From Chryseosolibacter sp039917935 (GTDB taxonomy: Bacteria > Bacteroidota > Bacteroidia > Cytophagales > Cyclobacteriaceae): a stretch of DNA of 64,000 bases. A model generated the notes under the pieces. That model saw nothing but the letters and a program-made list of their open reading frames with translations. It searched no databases and had not been told where the DNA came from. The number at the start of each line of letters is the position of its first letter. Position 1 is the stretch's first letter. Made by a program: the position numbers and the translations under genes. This document shows positions 8,710 through 17,847 of this stretch, one piece after another. The stretch is from the NCBI GenBank assembly GCA_039917935.1, contig JBDSIM010000033.1, positions 1 through 64,000 on the forward strand. The letters run 5' to 3'.

Positions 8710-9333
8710 ATGAAGCCAATTCAGGAGTATGAAAAGGACATCGCTTCCATTCGCACGATGATGGAACGTTCGTCAAAATTCATTTCATTAAGCGGATTGT
8801 CGGGTGTGCTGGCCGGCATCTATGCATTAGCAGGAGCCGTGGCGGCCTATTATATTGTCCACTATCCGGTGTCACCTGATCCTTACCTGACTTACTCCAT
8901 CACCGAACCCGGCGTTCTTACGAAATTAATAATTATTGCAACCGCTGTGTTAATCGCTTCCGTTTCTGCGGGGTTATGGCTTAGCCACCAAAAAGCTAAA
9001 AAACACGGTATAAAATTGTGGAGTCCTGCGAGCCGCGCCGTTTTGATCAATATGGCGATTCCCTTGATTTCCGGAGGCATCTTTATACTCATCATGCTTT
9101 ACACCGGTCATTTTGGTTTGGCAGCTCCCGCATGCCTCATTTTTTATGGTATCGCCCTGATTCAGGGAAGTTCCAACACGTATGATGAAGTCCGATATCT
9201 TGGGTTTTGTGAAATAGCTTTAGGCTTAATCTCAGCGGTGTTTCCCGCATACGGCCTGATATTCTGGTCATTCGGATTCGGCGTTCTGCACATCATTTAC
9301 GGTTCCATCCTGTATAACAAGTACGACAAGTGA
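8710..9333 (+). CDS. Integral membrane protein, first gene of the creD unit
   Basis: 207 residues with about six hydrophobic segments: a TM after residue 25 (LSGVLAGIYALAGAVAAYYIV), a second around 75-95, then four more to the C-terminus, with a short acidic/basic N-terminal tail. I recognise no enzymatic motif. The 4-bp overlap with the winged-helix regulator (GTGA at 9330-9333) indicates translational coupling. Membrane protein plus PadR/HTH_34-like regulator plus CreD is a recurring Bacteroidota arrangement. The protein may be an envelope-stress sensor or a partner of CreD; this is inference from context. Confidence 0.75.
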   Translation: MKPIQEYEKDIASIRTMMERSSKFISLSGLSGVLAGIYALAGAVAAYYIVHYPVSPDPYLTYSITEPGVLTKLIIIATAVLIASVSAGLWLSHQKAKKHGIKLWSPASRAVLINMAIPLISGGIFILIMLYTGHFGLAAPACLIFYGIALIQGSSNTYDEVRYLGFCEIALGLISAVFPAYGLIFWSFGFGVLHIIYGSILYNKYDK

Positions 9334-9629
9334 AGAATCCATTCGAACATTTAGACAAAATGCTTGAACATCGGGTAAGACTACAGATCATGTCAGTTCT
9401 GATCACCAATAATATATATGATTTTAATGGACTGAAAGAAATACTGGATGTAACCGACGGCAATCTAGCTTCACACATCAAGGCCCTGGAGAAGGAAAAA
9501 TATGTTTCTGTATCCAAATCTTTTCTCGGACGGAAACCGAACACAAAATATAAGATCACTGAGCGGGGCCGAAATGCTTTTAAAAAGCACCTGGACGCCC
9601 TTGAGGCAGTGGTAAAACACGTAAAATAA
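9330..9629 (+). CDS. Winged-helix transcriptional regulator (HTH_34/MarR-like)
   Basis: 99 residues, GTG start overlapping the preceding stop by 4 bp. The fold is a compact winged helix: helix LEHRVRLQIMSVLI, turn DFNGLKEILDVTDGNLASHIKALEKEKYV (recognition helix about residues 46-60), then the wing GRKPNTKYKITERGR. This matches the short PF13601-type regulators of Bacteroidota. The shared palindrome before 8710 and before creD (9711) suggests it represses both its own operon and creD. No ligand-binding domain is present, so the signal probably acts through the membrane partner or another protein; that is inference. Confidence 0.85.
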   Translation: MKNPFEHLDKMLEHRVRLQIMSVLITNNIYDFNGLKEILDVTDGNLASHIKALEKEKYVSVSKSFLGRKPNTKYKITERGRNAFKKHLDALEAVVKHVK

Positions 9630-9642
9630 ATTTTTTTTCCCA

Positions 9643-9670
9643 GTTACTTTGATTTTGAAAGTACTTTTAA
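9643..9670 (+). promoter_or_regulatory. Promoter-like motif and palindromic operator, site 2 (creD)
   Basis: TTACTTTG followed after 6 bp by TTGAAAGTACTTTTAAA places the core AAAGTACTTT with the same spacing as upstream of 8710. The -7 element differs from TAnnTTTG at one base and I see no -33 TTG, so this promoter may be weak or regulated. Confidence 0.55.
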
Positions 9671-9710
9671 ATTTTCTGAAGATAGAAACAAAACCCAAAA
9701 CAATAATAAT

Positions 9711-11138
9711 ATGCACACCGTACAGCAAAGCACTCAAAACCTTCCTGAACGTTTTAACCGTTGGATACAAGAGTCTATCATGGTAAAACTATTCTCCATC
9801 GGATTTTTGATTCTTATCCTTCTCATCCCATCCGCCTGGATCGAAAACCTTATTTACGAACGGCAGCTGCGGGCAGATCAGGTGATTGAAGAAGTAGCCA
9901 GCAAGTGGTCTGACGCGCAAACAATTTCAGGCCCGGTACTGATCATTCCCTATAAAAAAAATGAGGTTATCAATTCGGGTAAAGAAGGGCAACAAATCAG
10001 AGCGTATGAAGAGAAAGCATTTTTTCTTCCGCATCAGCTCGATATCACCGGGAATATAGATCCTCAGATTCTGCACCGTGGAATTTTTGATGCGGTAGTA
10101 TATGAATCCTCCTTGAATATTCACTCGATATTTACAATACCCGATTTCAAGAGCTTGTCTATACCGCAAGAGATGGTTTTGTGGAATAAGGCTTACCTGG
10201 TTTTTGGTATCACCGACGTTAGGGGCATACAGGACAGCCTGATACTCATGGCAGGAAAACAACTACTTGAGGCAGAACCCTCTAACAATATAGGGGTATC
10301 CATACGGAAAACTATTCATCCGGATTACACCACAAACGCTACCAAGGTTGAAAAGCCAGATGCGATGGACAACGGTATCATAACAAAACTACAATGGGAG
10401 AATGCCGAAAGTTTTGTTGGCAACATCACCATAAAACTGAACCTCAAAGGAAGCCGCAGACTCGATTTTATTCCCGCAGGGAAAACCACTTCGGTCAAAC
10501 TCATGGGGACATGGAATAACCCAAGTTTTGACGGAGAGTTCTTACCGAATACCCGGGAAGTCACCGAAAAGGGTTTTGCCGCCTCCTGGAAAGTTCTCCA
10601 TTTCAATCGTCCTTTTTCCCAACAATGGACCGAAAACAATCAGGAACTCAGCGGTGCCGATTTTGGCGTGAAGCTTTTAATACCAGTGGATCAGTATCAG
10701 AAAAGCATTCGAACGGCCAAGTATGGAATTCTTATTATTCTATTAACCTTCATGGCGCTGTTCCTGGTCGAGATCACCCAAAAAATCAGAATACATCCGT
10801 TTCAATATATTCTCATTGGTGCCGCATTGACAATCTATTACACGCTGTTGCTAAGCTTCTCCGAGCATGTGGGCTATAACCTGGCGTACATCATTTCATC
10901 CCTGGCAACGGTTGGCTTGATCAGTGCCTATTCAACCACATTCTTTAATCATTTTAAACTGGCCGCTTTGTTCAGTGCACTTCTATTGGTTTTTTATCTC
11001 TTTATCTATATCATCATCCTTCAGCAGGATTTTTCTTTACTGCTGGGTAGCATCGGACTGTTCGTGATCGTTGGAACCCTGATGTATTTTTCCAGGAAGG
11101 TGAGGTGGTATAAAGAAATCCCTTCGGCGCAGGCATAA
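9711..11138 (+). CDS. creD: CreD-family inner membrane protein
   Basis: 475 residues. There is an N-terminal TM (about 25-45, VKLFSIGFLILILLIPSAWI), then a long periplasmic domain (about 45-345) containing the family-typical SGPVLIIPY and FLPHQLDITGNI segments, the GSRRLDFIPAGKTT repeat motif, and five or six C-terminal TMs ending in YFSRKVRWY. In Enterobacteria creD is controlled by the CreBC two-component system and affects envelope integrity and colicin/beta-lactam responses; biochemical function is unresolved. Here control is likely by the adjacent winged-helix regulator through the palindrome 40 bp upstream. Length and topology are normal. Confidence 0.88.
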   Translation: MHTVQQSTQNLPERFNRWIQESIMVKLFSIGFLILILLIPSAWIENLIYERQLRADQVIEEVASKWSDAQTISGPVLIIPYKKNEVINSGKEGQQIRAYEEKAFFLPHQLDITGNIDPQILHRGIFDAVVYESSLNIHSIFTIPDFKSLSIPQEMVLWNKAYLVFGITDVRGIQDSLILMAGKQLLEAEPSNNIGVSIRKTIHPDYTTNATKVEKPDAMDNGIITKLQWENAESFVGNITIKLNLKGSRRLDFIPAGKTTSVKLMGTWNNPSFDGEFLPNTREVTEKGFAASWKVLHFNRPFSQQWTENNQELSGADFGVKLLIPVDQYQKSIRTAKYGILIILLTFMALFLVEITQKIRIHPFQYILIGAALTIYYTLLLSFSEHVGYNLAYIISSLATVGLISAYSTTFFNHFKLAALFSALLLVFYLFIYIIILQQDFSLLLGSIGLFVIVGTLMYFSRKVRWYKEIPSAQA

Positions 11139-11149
11139 ATGGTATAGCA

Positions 11150-11184
11150 GTAGGCAATGAGGATCACTCGTTGCCTACGCTTTT
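11150..11184 (+). terminator. Terminator after creD
   Basis: An 11-bp stem GTAGGCAATGA / TCGTTGCCTAC (one G-U) with a 7-base loop is followed by GCTTTT. Confidence 0.65.
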
Positions 11185-11254
11185 CCCCTAGAAACTTTTT
11201 TCCGTTTTCATGAAACCACGGCTGAATTCTTCGGACGGATTAAAAGACGATGGT

Positions 11255-12886
11255 CTAATCCTTCTCCAAAAATGGATATCTATAATCTACTGCCGGAACA
11301 AAAGTTTCTTTTATAGTCCGCAAACTCACCCACCGCAGCAAATTTACTTTTGCTCCCGCCTTATCATTCGTTCCGGAACCGCGTGCTCCGCCAAAAGGCT
11401 GTTGTCCCACCACTGCGCCGGTAGGCTTATCGTTAATATAAAAGTTCCCCGCGGCATTAGACAGCTTCTTCGTGGCCATTTCAATCGCGAAACGATCTCC
11501 CGAGAAGATAGAGCCAGTCAGGGCATAAGGGGAAGTACTATCTACAAGCTCCAGGGTTTGCTCAAAGTTTTCGGCGTGATAGACATACACCGTTAACACA
11601 GGTCCAAAAACTTCCTCACACATCGTTAACGATAACGGATCTTTTGTAACCACAACAGTGGGATCAATAAAGTATCCTTTAGACTTGTCGTATTTGCCAC
11701 CGGCGATGATTTCATTCATGCCGTCGTTGCGCACTTTTTCGATGTAACCGGTAATTGAATGAAAGGCGTTTTCATCTATCACTGCATTGAAGAAATTACC
11801 AAAATCCTCAGTGCCTCCTATTTTGAAACTCTTAAGGTCTTCCAGCACATATTTTTTTACCTCCTCCCAGAGGTTGCTGGGTATGTAGCACCTGGAGGCA
11901 GCGGAACACTTCTGCCCCTGGTACTCAAACGCGCCACGCACCATGGCCGTGGCTACTTCCCTGGCATTGGCGCTTTTATGTACCATGATAAAATCTTTTC
12001 CGCCGGTTTCGCCAACTATGCGGGGGTAAGATTTGTAAAGGTGAATATTCTGGCCGATCGTTTTCCACATGTTCTGAAACACACCCGTGCTGCCTGTGAA
12101 GTGTAGCCCTGCAAAATCACGATGATTGAAAATTACCCCTCCAACCGTAGGGCCATCCGCATAAACAAGATTGATTACGCCATCCGGTAAGCCCGCCAGT
12201 TTAAAGACCCGCATAATAACTTGCGCCGCATAAATTTGCGAATTCGCCGGTTTCCAAACTACAGTATTTCCCATAAGGGCCATGCTGCTGGGCAAGTTTC
12301 CCGCAATAGCGGTAAAATTAAACGGTGTTAGGGCGAAGGTAAAACCTTCCAGCGGCCTGTATTCGATCCGGTTCCATACACCAGGAGATGACTCCGGCTG
12401 ATCCTGGTAGATCTGTGACATGAAGTACACATTAAAACGCAGAAAGTCTATCAGTTCGCAAGCCGAATCGATTTCCGCCTGATAGGCACTCTTTGATTGG
12501 CCTAACATCGTTGCAGCATTGATCTTATAGCGCCACGGCCCGGCCAATAATTCGGCTGCTTTTAAAAAAATACTTGCGCGATGTTCCCAGCCCAGGTTTA
12601 CCCAGAGTTCCTTTGCAGCAAGAGAAGCCTGAACGGCCTGCTCAACGTGCGATTTGTCTCCTTGGTGATAGTAACCCAGAACATGATGATGGTCATGCGG
12701 AGGGGAAAGCTTGATTTTTTTTCCTGAACGCACTTCCTCTTCGCCGATGTACATTGGAATATCTAAAACCTGTGAACGTGCTTCTTCCAGCGCCTTCTTT
12801 AACAATGCACGCTCCTTGCTTCCAGGCGCATAGTTAAGTACAGGTTCGTTTTTGGGAAGGGGGACATGATAAAATCCTTTCGGCAT
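11255..12886 (-). CDS. pruA: L-glutamate gamma-semialdehyde (P5C) dehydrogenase
   Basis: 543 residues, the monofunctional P5C dehydrogenase form resembling the mitochondrial enzyme rather than bifunctional PutA. The NAD-binding region includes FTGSTGVFQ (about 273), the general-base Glu is in VGETGGKD (about 293), and the nucleophilic Cys is in YQGQKCSAASR (about 327). The C-terminal TGAVVGQQPFGGARGSGTNDKAG is the aldehyde dehydrogenase signature that closes the active site. It oxidises P5C/glutamate semialdehyde to glutamate, the last step of proline and ornithine breakdown. No proline dehydrogenase is in the window. The link to arginase-derived ornithine at 1700 is suggestive only. Confidence 0.93.
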   Translation of the reverse strand: MPKGFYHVPLPKNEPVLNYAPGSKERALLKKALEEARSQVLDIPMYIGEEEVRSGKKIKLSPPHDHHHVLGYYHQGDKSHVEQAVQASLAAKELWVNLGWEHRASIFLKAAELLAGPWRYKINAATMLGQSKSAYQAEIDSACELIDFLRFNVYFMSQIYQDQPESSPGVWNRIEYRPLEGFTFALTPFNFTAIAGNLPSSMALMGNTVVWKPANSQIYAAQVIMRVFKLAGLPDGVINLVYADGPTVGGVIFNHRDFAGLHFTGSTGVFQNMWKTIGQNIHLYKSYPRIVGETGGKDFIMVHKSANAREVATAMVRGAFEYQGQKCSAASRCYIPSNLWEEVKKYVLEDLKSFKIGGTEDFGNFFNAVIDENAFHSITGYIEKVRNDGMNEIIAGGKYDKSKGYFIDPTVVVTKDPLSLTMCEEVFGPVLTVYVYHAENFEQTLELVDSTSPYALTGSIFSGDRFAIEMATKKLSNAAGNFYINDKPTGAVVGQQPFGGARGSGTNDKAGAKVNLLRWVSLRTIKETFVPAVDYRYPFLEKD

Positions 12887-12928
12887 AAGTATTCGGTTAT
12901 GTATTGCGTCGTTTAAAGGTAATTGAAA

Positions 12929-13669
12929 TCATAATATGTTGTGCAGTTCAGAAAGGCAACGTATCTCGTGATTCACCGGCGACGAATGCGTTACTCCGGA
13001 GGGATTAAAAAATACGGTGTCAATAGAAGCATTGCTGGCGCCTCCCATATCCGTTATCAGATTGTCGCCAATCATAACCACTTCATGACACTGAAGTCCA
13101 TTAACTGACAGCGCATAGTCAAATATTTCACGTGAAGGTTTTTTAAATCCGGCACTTTGAGAAGTTACTACATGATCAAAATAGTGGGTGATATTACCTG
13201 ACAAAAGCTTAACAGTCTGAATCTCTTCAAATCCGTTGGTCACAATCGTCAGGGCATAACGATTTGATAAATAATCCAAAACCTCCTTTGCAAACGGAAC
13301 AAGGTTTGCTTTTTTTGGACAACCATAAAGGTATTCATGCGAAAGGTCGGCGCACAACTTTTCCTCATAGGCTTGAAAGGGTTCCAGTATTTGTTTGAAC
13401 CTTTCTTTGCGGATAACCTCATTGTCAATTAACCCGCGGTCGTATAGTTCCCACAACCGGAAATTCACTGTGCTGAAATGTTGATGGAAATCTTCAAACC
13501 GAATACCCTTCTCAAGGAGTTTATAGGCGGAGTGCAGTTCGAGAAGGGTTTCCCGTGCGTTACATTCATAGTCCCATAAGGTATGGTCAAGGTCGAAGAA
13601 TATACATTTGTAGTGGGGGCTTTTTAGGCCATTTTGCACCTGTGAAGGCCTTCTAGTGTCAATGCTCAT
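12929..13669 (-). CDS. HAD hydrolase, YjjG-like pyrimidine nucleotidase
   Basis: 246 residues. HAD motif I is FFDLDHTLWDYE, motif II is IVTNGFEEIQ, the lysine of motif III is in SAGFKKPSREIF, and motif IV is MIGDNLITDMGGASNA. The DHTLWDYE variant and the helical cap fit the YjjG/TIGR02254 group, which dephosphorylates nucleoside monophosphates, including non-canonical pyrimidines. The chosen ATG has AAGGTG about 6 nt upstream, but gives about 20 residues more than usual; a GTG at 13639 is the alternative. The start lies 9 bp after the ArsR stop, so the two genes form one unit. Confidence 0.85.
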   Translation of the reverse strand: MSIDTRRPSQVQNGLKSPHYKCIFFDLDHTLWDYECNARETLLELHSAYKLLEKGIRFEDFHQHFSTVNFRLWELYDRGLIDNEVIRKERFKQILEPFQAYEEKLCADLSHEYLYGCPKKANLVPFAKEVLDYLSNRYALTIVTNGFEEIQTVKLLSGNITHYFDHVVTSQSAGFKKPSREIFDYALSVNGLQCHEVVMIGDNLITDMGGASNASIDTVFFNPSGVTHSSPVNHEIRCLSELHNIL

Positions 13670-13678
13670 GAATTCACC

Positions 13679-14077
13679 TTAAGTACTTAAACCCGGTTTC
13701 TGCCAGGCTTCCATCTGGACTTTATTTACAGCCAGTTCCCGATTCGAGTATAATGTCTGATACAATTGCTGGTCTTTTTGTAATTGCTGATCCTTTCTTA
13801 AAAACTGAAAAATCTGTTTTAAAATTTCATAAACTTCATCCTTTATCTGATAAAAAACCCAATGATTGTTACGGCTGAAGGTAAGAATGCCGGAATTTTT
13901 CAAATAAGTAAGGTGACGGGACGTTTTAGTCTGGGTAAAATCGAGTATTTTTTCCAGATCGGAAATACACATTTCTTCGTTTTCAAAGATGAGGTGCAGG
14001 ATCCGCAACCGGGATTCATCCGCGCATGCTTTGAAAATCTGCGAACCGAGGGTCAAATTGAAACTTTTTAGGCGCAT
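13679..14077 (-). CDS. ArsR-family transcriptional regulator
   Basis: 132 residues. The winged helix runs from FKACADESRLRILHLI through the recognition segment DFTQTKTSRHLTYLKNSGIL (about 44-63) and the wing SRNNHWVFYQI. The ArsR metal-binding Cys pair (ELCVCD) is absent: the equivalent stretch is EEMCISDLEK with one Cys, so metal sensing in the classic way is unlikely. The C-terminal tail after residue 95 is Gln/Lys-rich. It is cotranscribed with the HAD phosphatase and divergent from the secreted protein at 14175. Confidence 0.88.
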   Translation of the reverse strand: MRLKSFNLTLGSQIFKACADESRLRILHLIFENEEMCISDLEKILDFTQTKTSRHLTYLKNSGILTFSRNNHWVFYQIKDEVYEILKQIFQFLRKDQQLQKDQQLYQTLYSNRELAVNKVQMEAWQKPGLST

Positions 14078-14174
14078 TTAGCATCTTATAGTACCGCTCA
14101 AAGTTATACATTAGGCTGTCATTGGCCTTGTTTTTATATTTGATACAATTAAATTTGCGTGCGTGAGGTTTTTG

Positions 14175-14798
14175 ATGAAAAAATACAACATCGTTTTGGC
14201 AGTGCTGGTTGTGGGAGGTATTATGCTTACGCAGGAAACCTATGCGCAGCAACAAAAGCGTATAATCCAGCTTTCCGGGGTCACCATGGACACAGTCAGC
14301 GGGCCCGTTCCGTTCGTTAACATCTATGTTCCCCTGGCTGGAAGGGGAGTAAAAACCAATTCTGTTGGGTTTTTTTCCATGCCTGTTCTAGTGGGTGACA
14401 GTGTGGTCATCAGTTCCGTTGGATATCAGCGACAGTATTACGTCGTGCCTGATGCGAAAACAGAATATCTTACCATTATCATCCCAATGGTGCAGGACGT
14501 TACCTATTTAAGTGAAATAGAAATTCTACCCTATCCAACGGAAGAAGTTTTTAAGGAGGCTGTCCTGGCTTTAAATCTGCCTGCCATTGACCAAATTGAC
14601 GAAAGAAACCTTAATGCCGAATTGTTGGCCCTCATGTTAAAAACCACACCCATGGACGGACCATTGAACCAGCGATATTCATTAAATCAGTGGGCTGCCA
14701 GTCAGAATGATAAATTTATGCCCGTGACGAACCCGTTCCTCAATCCATTTAACTGGATGAAATTTTTTAACGGTCTGAAGAAAAACAAAAAGAAGTAG
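14175..14798 (+). CDS. Secreted protein with carboxypeptidase-regulatory-like domain
   Basis: 207 residues from ATG 14175; an upstream in-frame GTG (14163) is possible, but the Sec signal MKKYNIVLAVLVVGGIMLT...AQQ starts at the ATG and has GTGAGG 8 nt upstream. Residues about 30-105 read VTMDTVSGPVPFVNIYVPLAGRGVKTNSVGFFSMPV...VISSVGYQ, the CarboxypepD_reg-like (PF13715-type) beta-sandwich found at the N-termini of SusC-like receptors. Here it is free-standing with a Lys-rich C-terminus (KKNKKK). No TonB box or barrel follows. Probable periplasmic or outer-membrane role; function unknown. Confidence 0.75.
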   Translation: MKKYNIVLAVLVVGGIMLTQETYAQQQKRIIQLSGVTMDTVSGPVPFVNIYVPLAGRGVKTNSVGFFSMPVLVGDSVVISSVGYQRQYYVVPDAKTEYLTIIIPMVQDVTYLSEIEILPYPTEEVFKEAVLALNLPAIDQIDERNLNAELLALMLKTTPMDGPLNQRYSLNQWAASQNDKFMPVTNPFLNPFNWMKFFNGLKKNKKK

Positions 14799-14876
14799 CA
14801 GAATTTTAGTTACCTCTTCGTTTTGGACGAAGAAATTCCAATGATTCCCGGAATAAAGTTCGCTGACTAATTCATT

Positions 14877-17282
14877 TTAATTAGCCGGGATAAAAATATC
14901 AAACTGCGCGCCTTGGCCCAACTTCCCCGTAGCAGTAATAACGCCGTTGTGGTTTTCAATAATCCTTTTGCAAATGGCAAGTCCGATTCCTGTTCCACCG
15001 TATTCCTCAAAAGTATGAAGCCTCTGAAATACTTCAAATATTCGGTCTTTATATTGCGGGTCGAAACCGATACCATTGTCGCTAAAAGTGATATGGCAGT
15101 ATTTTATTTGTGGAAGTAGCGTCTCCTTCCGATTTTTCATCCATTTTTTATTTAGTCCCCTTCCCATGGCTATTTCACTTTTAATAATGAGGTAAGGTGG
15201 GACATCAGGCTTTGAAAATTTAAAAGCATTCCTAACCAGGTTCTGAAGCACCTGACGAAACGGTAACGGCATAATTTTGACATGACAAAGGGTTATCGTT
15301 TCCAGTATTGCTTTTTTCTCGTGTATAACATCCTCGAAATCCGTTTTAACCTCGCTCCAAAGTAAATTGAGGTCTATGTTTTCAATCCTGCGTTCACCAC
15401 TCTTTGCTCGGGAATATTCCAGTAAATCTTCAATAAGTTGCTGCATGCGTTGAGCGATTTGCGTCATCCTCAGGAAATAACCTTTTCCGGTTTCAGATAA
15501 ATTTTTCTCCTCTTCCAGCATTATAAAGGAGGCAAAGTTTTGAAGTTTGCGCAACGGTTCTTGTAAATCATGGCTCGAGACATAGGTAAAAGAAGTCAAC
15601 TCATTATTGGCGTTCTCGAGTTCCGCATTCTTTTGCACCAATTGCCTCGTTCTGCTAACAACTGCTTTTTCCAATTCCTCCTTTTGTTCTTTCTGTAAAT
15701 GAATATCAGTATTGCTGCCCACCCACATTTTTATTTTTCCACCTTCATCTTTGACGGGCAAAGCCCTGCTCAAATGCCATTTAAACTCACCCTTTGTATT
15801 TAAAATCCTGCATTCAACGTCAAATAAATTTCCGGTTGCTACGGATTGTTGCCAGCTTTTTTTTGTTCGTTCCACATCTTCAGGGTGCATCACTTTTTCC
15901 CATCCCCAACTCCTCAATTCTTCAAATGAATAGCCAGTATCTTCAATCCATTGTTGATTATAAAAAGTTACGTTTCCCGCTGCATCTGCAGTGGATATCT
16001 TTTGAGGCATGGCATTCGTAAGAAGCCGAAATTGCTTTTCGCTCTCTTCAATTTTTTTTCGGGCAACAACCTGTTCAGTAATTTCATGCGCTAAAGCCAT
16101 CACACCTGATATCATTCCATCAGCCTCCCGTAACGGTTCATACACAAATTTTACAAATATGTTTTCAAACTTTCCGTTGCGCCTTATATTAAGAGGAAGC
16201 TCATGTGATACCGATCGTTCACCTGTATTATATACGTTATCCAAAAGTTCTTTTAAGCCCTGATCTTTAAATTCAGGAAGTACATCAAATGCAGGTTTGT
16301 GTAATGTCTCTTCAATCTTACTGCCCCACAATTCAACCATCGCTTCATTTATGGTTTCTATTACATAATCAACTCCTCGCAGTACGCAAATTGCTAAAGG
16401 TGCTTGTTGGACCAGAAGCCGGAACCTTTCTTCACTTACTTTTATTTTTTTGTTTAATAGTGCCTGCGGGGTTACCTCATTAGCTATTACCGCCACTCCT
16501 TCTATTTTGCCACTTACATTTCTTTGCGGCTGGTAAACAATATTAAAATACCGATCCTCCAGATTACCATTGTGATTTAAGCGGGCAACAATTTCATTGG
16601 CATAATGCGGAACACCGGTAGTGTATACCTTATCGATCAATGCTGGAAATGGCTGGTCCTTCAGTTCGGGCAAGACTGAGAGCAGGGTTTTTCCTTCCAC
16701 ATCCTTGCCTGTTCCCCAAAATTCCTTCATCAAGTCATTGGCCAGCGTCACCACCATTTCTTTTCCTTTTATTATCGAAAAAGCAAATGGTGACTGCATC
16801 ATCATCGCGTTGTAGCGCTTTTCACTATCGGCCACTTTCTTCAACAATATTTTCTCTTTCAGAAGCGGTTCTGCGTTTGTTTCATTTTCGGTTACATCCT
16901 CCGCCCGTTGAATAATATATTTCACACTATTAAACTCGTCAAGGATTGGGGAGTGACAGTGCCTCCAATGCTTTCGTGCAAAACCGCCGCCGTCTGATGA
17001 TGGTAGTGGAATATCATGTCTAACAACAGCCATTGAATCGGCTGCCCTATTGTCAAGTACGCGATTAATAGAAGCCAAAATTTTGTACGCCCCATCGGCA
17101 GAACTATCGTTCGGGTTATCAGGAAATGCATGGAAGAAGTTTTGCCCTACAATTATTTCTCTGGTAGTTTTTGTAGTATTTAAATACAGGTCTGATGCAG
17201 CTAGTATTGTAAAGTCGCGATCCATCACCACTTCCAAAGCCGAACTTTGTTCGAATAACTGCATATAGTCCAGCGTATTCAT
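14877..17282 (-). CDS. Multi-PAS sensor histidine kinase
   Basis: 801 residues, no signal peptide or TM segment, so cytoplasmic. Four PAS domains follow one another (about 5-140, 150-285, 290-420, 425-545); PAS2 and PAS3 are similar (PLAICVLRGVDYVIETINEAM type), suggesting duplication. The HisKA H-box is FTYVSSHDLQEPLRKL, and the HATPase has NLVRNAFKFSK (N box), DNGIGFDPQYKDRIFEVF (G1/F) and YGGTGIGLAICKRI (G2). It should autophosphorylate on the H-box His in response to a PAS-sensed small-molecule or redox cue. It lies about 110 bp downstream of a single-domain response regulator on the same strand, its likely partner. Confidence 0.92.
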   Translation of the reverse strand: MNTLDYMQLFEQSSALEVVMDRDFTILAASDLYLNTTKTTREIIVGQNFFHAFPDNPNDSSADGAYKILASINRVLDNRAADSMAVVRHDIPLPSSDGGGFARKHWRHCHSPILDEFNSVKYIIQRAEDVTENETNAEPLLKEKILLKKVADSEKRYNAMMMQSPFAFSIIKGKEMVVTLANDLMKEFWGTGKDVEGKTLLSVLPELKDQPFPALIDKVYTTGVPHYANEIVARLNHNGNLEDRYFNIVYQPQRNVSGKIEGVAVIANEVTPQALLNKKIKVSEERFRLLVQQAPLAICVLRGVDYVIETINEAMVELWGSKIEETLHKPAFDVLPEFKDQGLKELLDNVYNTGERSVSHELPLNIRRNGKFENIFVKFVYEPLREADGMISGVMALAHEITEQVVARKKIEESEKQFRLLTNAMPQKISTADAAGNVTFYNQQWIEDTGYSFEELRSWGWEKVMHPEDVERTKKSWQQSVATGNLFDVECRILNTKGEFKWHLSRALPVKDEGGKIKMWVGSNTDIHLQKEQKEELEKAVVSRTRQLVQKNAELENANNELTSFTYVSSHDLQEPLRKLQNFASFIMLEEEKNLSETGKGYFLRMTQIAQRMQQLIEDLLEYSRAKSGERRIENIDLNLLWSEVKTDFEDVIHEKKAILETITLCHVKIMPLPFRQVLQNLVRNAFKFSKPDVPPYLIIKSEIAMGRGLNKKWMKNRKETLLPQIKYCHITFSDNGIGFDPQYKDRIFEVFQRLHTFEEYGGTGIGLAICKRIIENHNGVITATGKLGQGAQFDIFIPAN

Positions 17283-17394
17283 ATGTATTGTATAATATTA
17301 AACTAATTCGAGATGTGTTGATGGATATACAAACACGTATTCAATTCTAAATTTTTGCGACGGCACTCATTTACATGAGCCCATATTTCAAGCA

Positions 17395-17847
17395 TTACTT
17401 TGGCAGGACAGGTATAAACAGTTCCCTTGAAGGTCGGGAAAATTTTTTCGCTTCCAATAGATTAAGTACAAAGTGAAGACCTTTCTCAAGTCCTTCGAGA
17501 CTCCCCTTGCGAATATAGTAATGCGCTCCATTTTTATAAAGCAAGTCAGCCGTATCCTCATAAAGCGAGGTTGAGTAAATGACAACGGGAAGTTCTTTTA
17601 ATATTTCGTCTTTTTTTATTTCTACCAGGCACTCGCTGCCATTTTTACGTGGCATATTTAAATCGAGAAAAAGCACATCAGGAAGTTGTTTTAAATTTTT
17701 GTTTAAATACATCATGAGTTTTTCTCCATCGTCGACGATAGTCAGGTGGGTCGCGATGGGTATTTTCTGTAATGCCCTGCTGAAGAAAAAACCGTCGTCT
17801 TTGTCGTCATCTGCTAACAGAAGGTAAAATTGATCGCGCATTTCCAC
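17395..17847 (-). CDS. Single-domain response regulator (CheY/Rcp1-like)
   Basis: 150 residues, a lone receiver domain. The acidic pair is ADDDKDD (about 13-18), the phosphoacceptor Asp is in DVLFLDLNMPRKNG (about 62), the Thr/Ser switch is VVIYSTS, and the Lys is in YYIRKGS. No output domain follows; the tail is short. Such Rcp1-type regulators usually serve PAS/phytochrome-like kinases and pass phosphate onward or act by protein contact. It is the first gene before the PAS kinase. Confidence 0.9.
   Translation of the reverse strand: MEMRDQFYLLLADDDKDDGFFFSRALQKIPIATHLTIVDDGEKLMMYLNKNLKQLPDVLFLDLNMPRKNGSECLVEIKKDEILKELPVVIYSTSLYEDTADLLYKNGAHYYIRKGSLEGLEKGLHFVLNLLEAKKFSRPSRELFIPVLPK

Noticed and set aside
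11210..11596. 128-codon ORF antisense to pruA
   Set aside because: Shadow of a clearly real aldehyde dehydrogenase.
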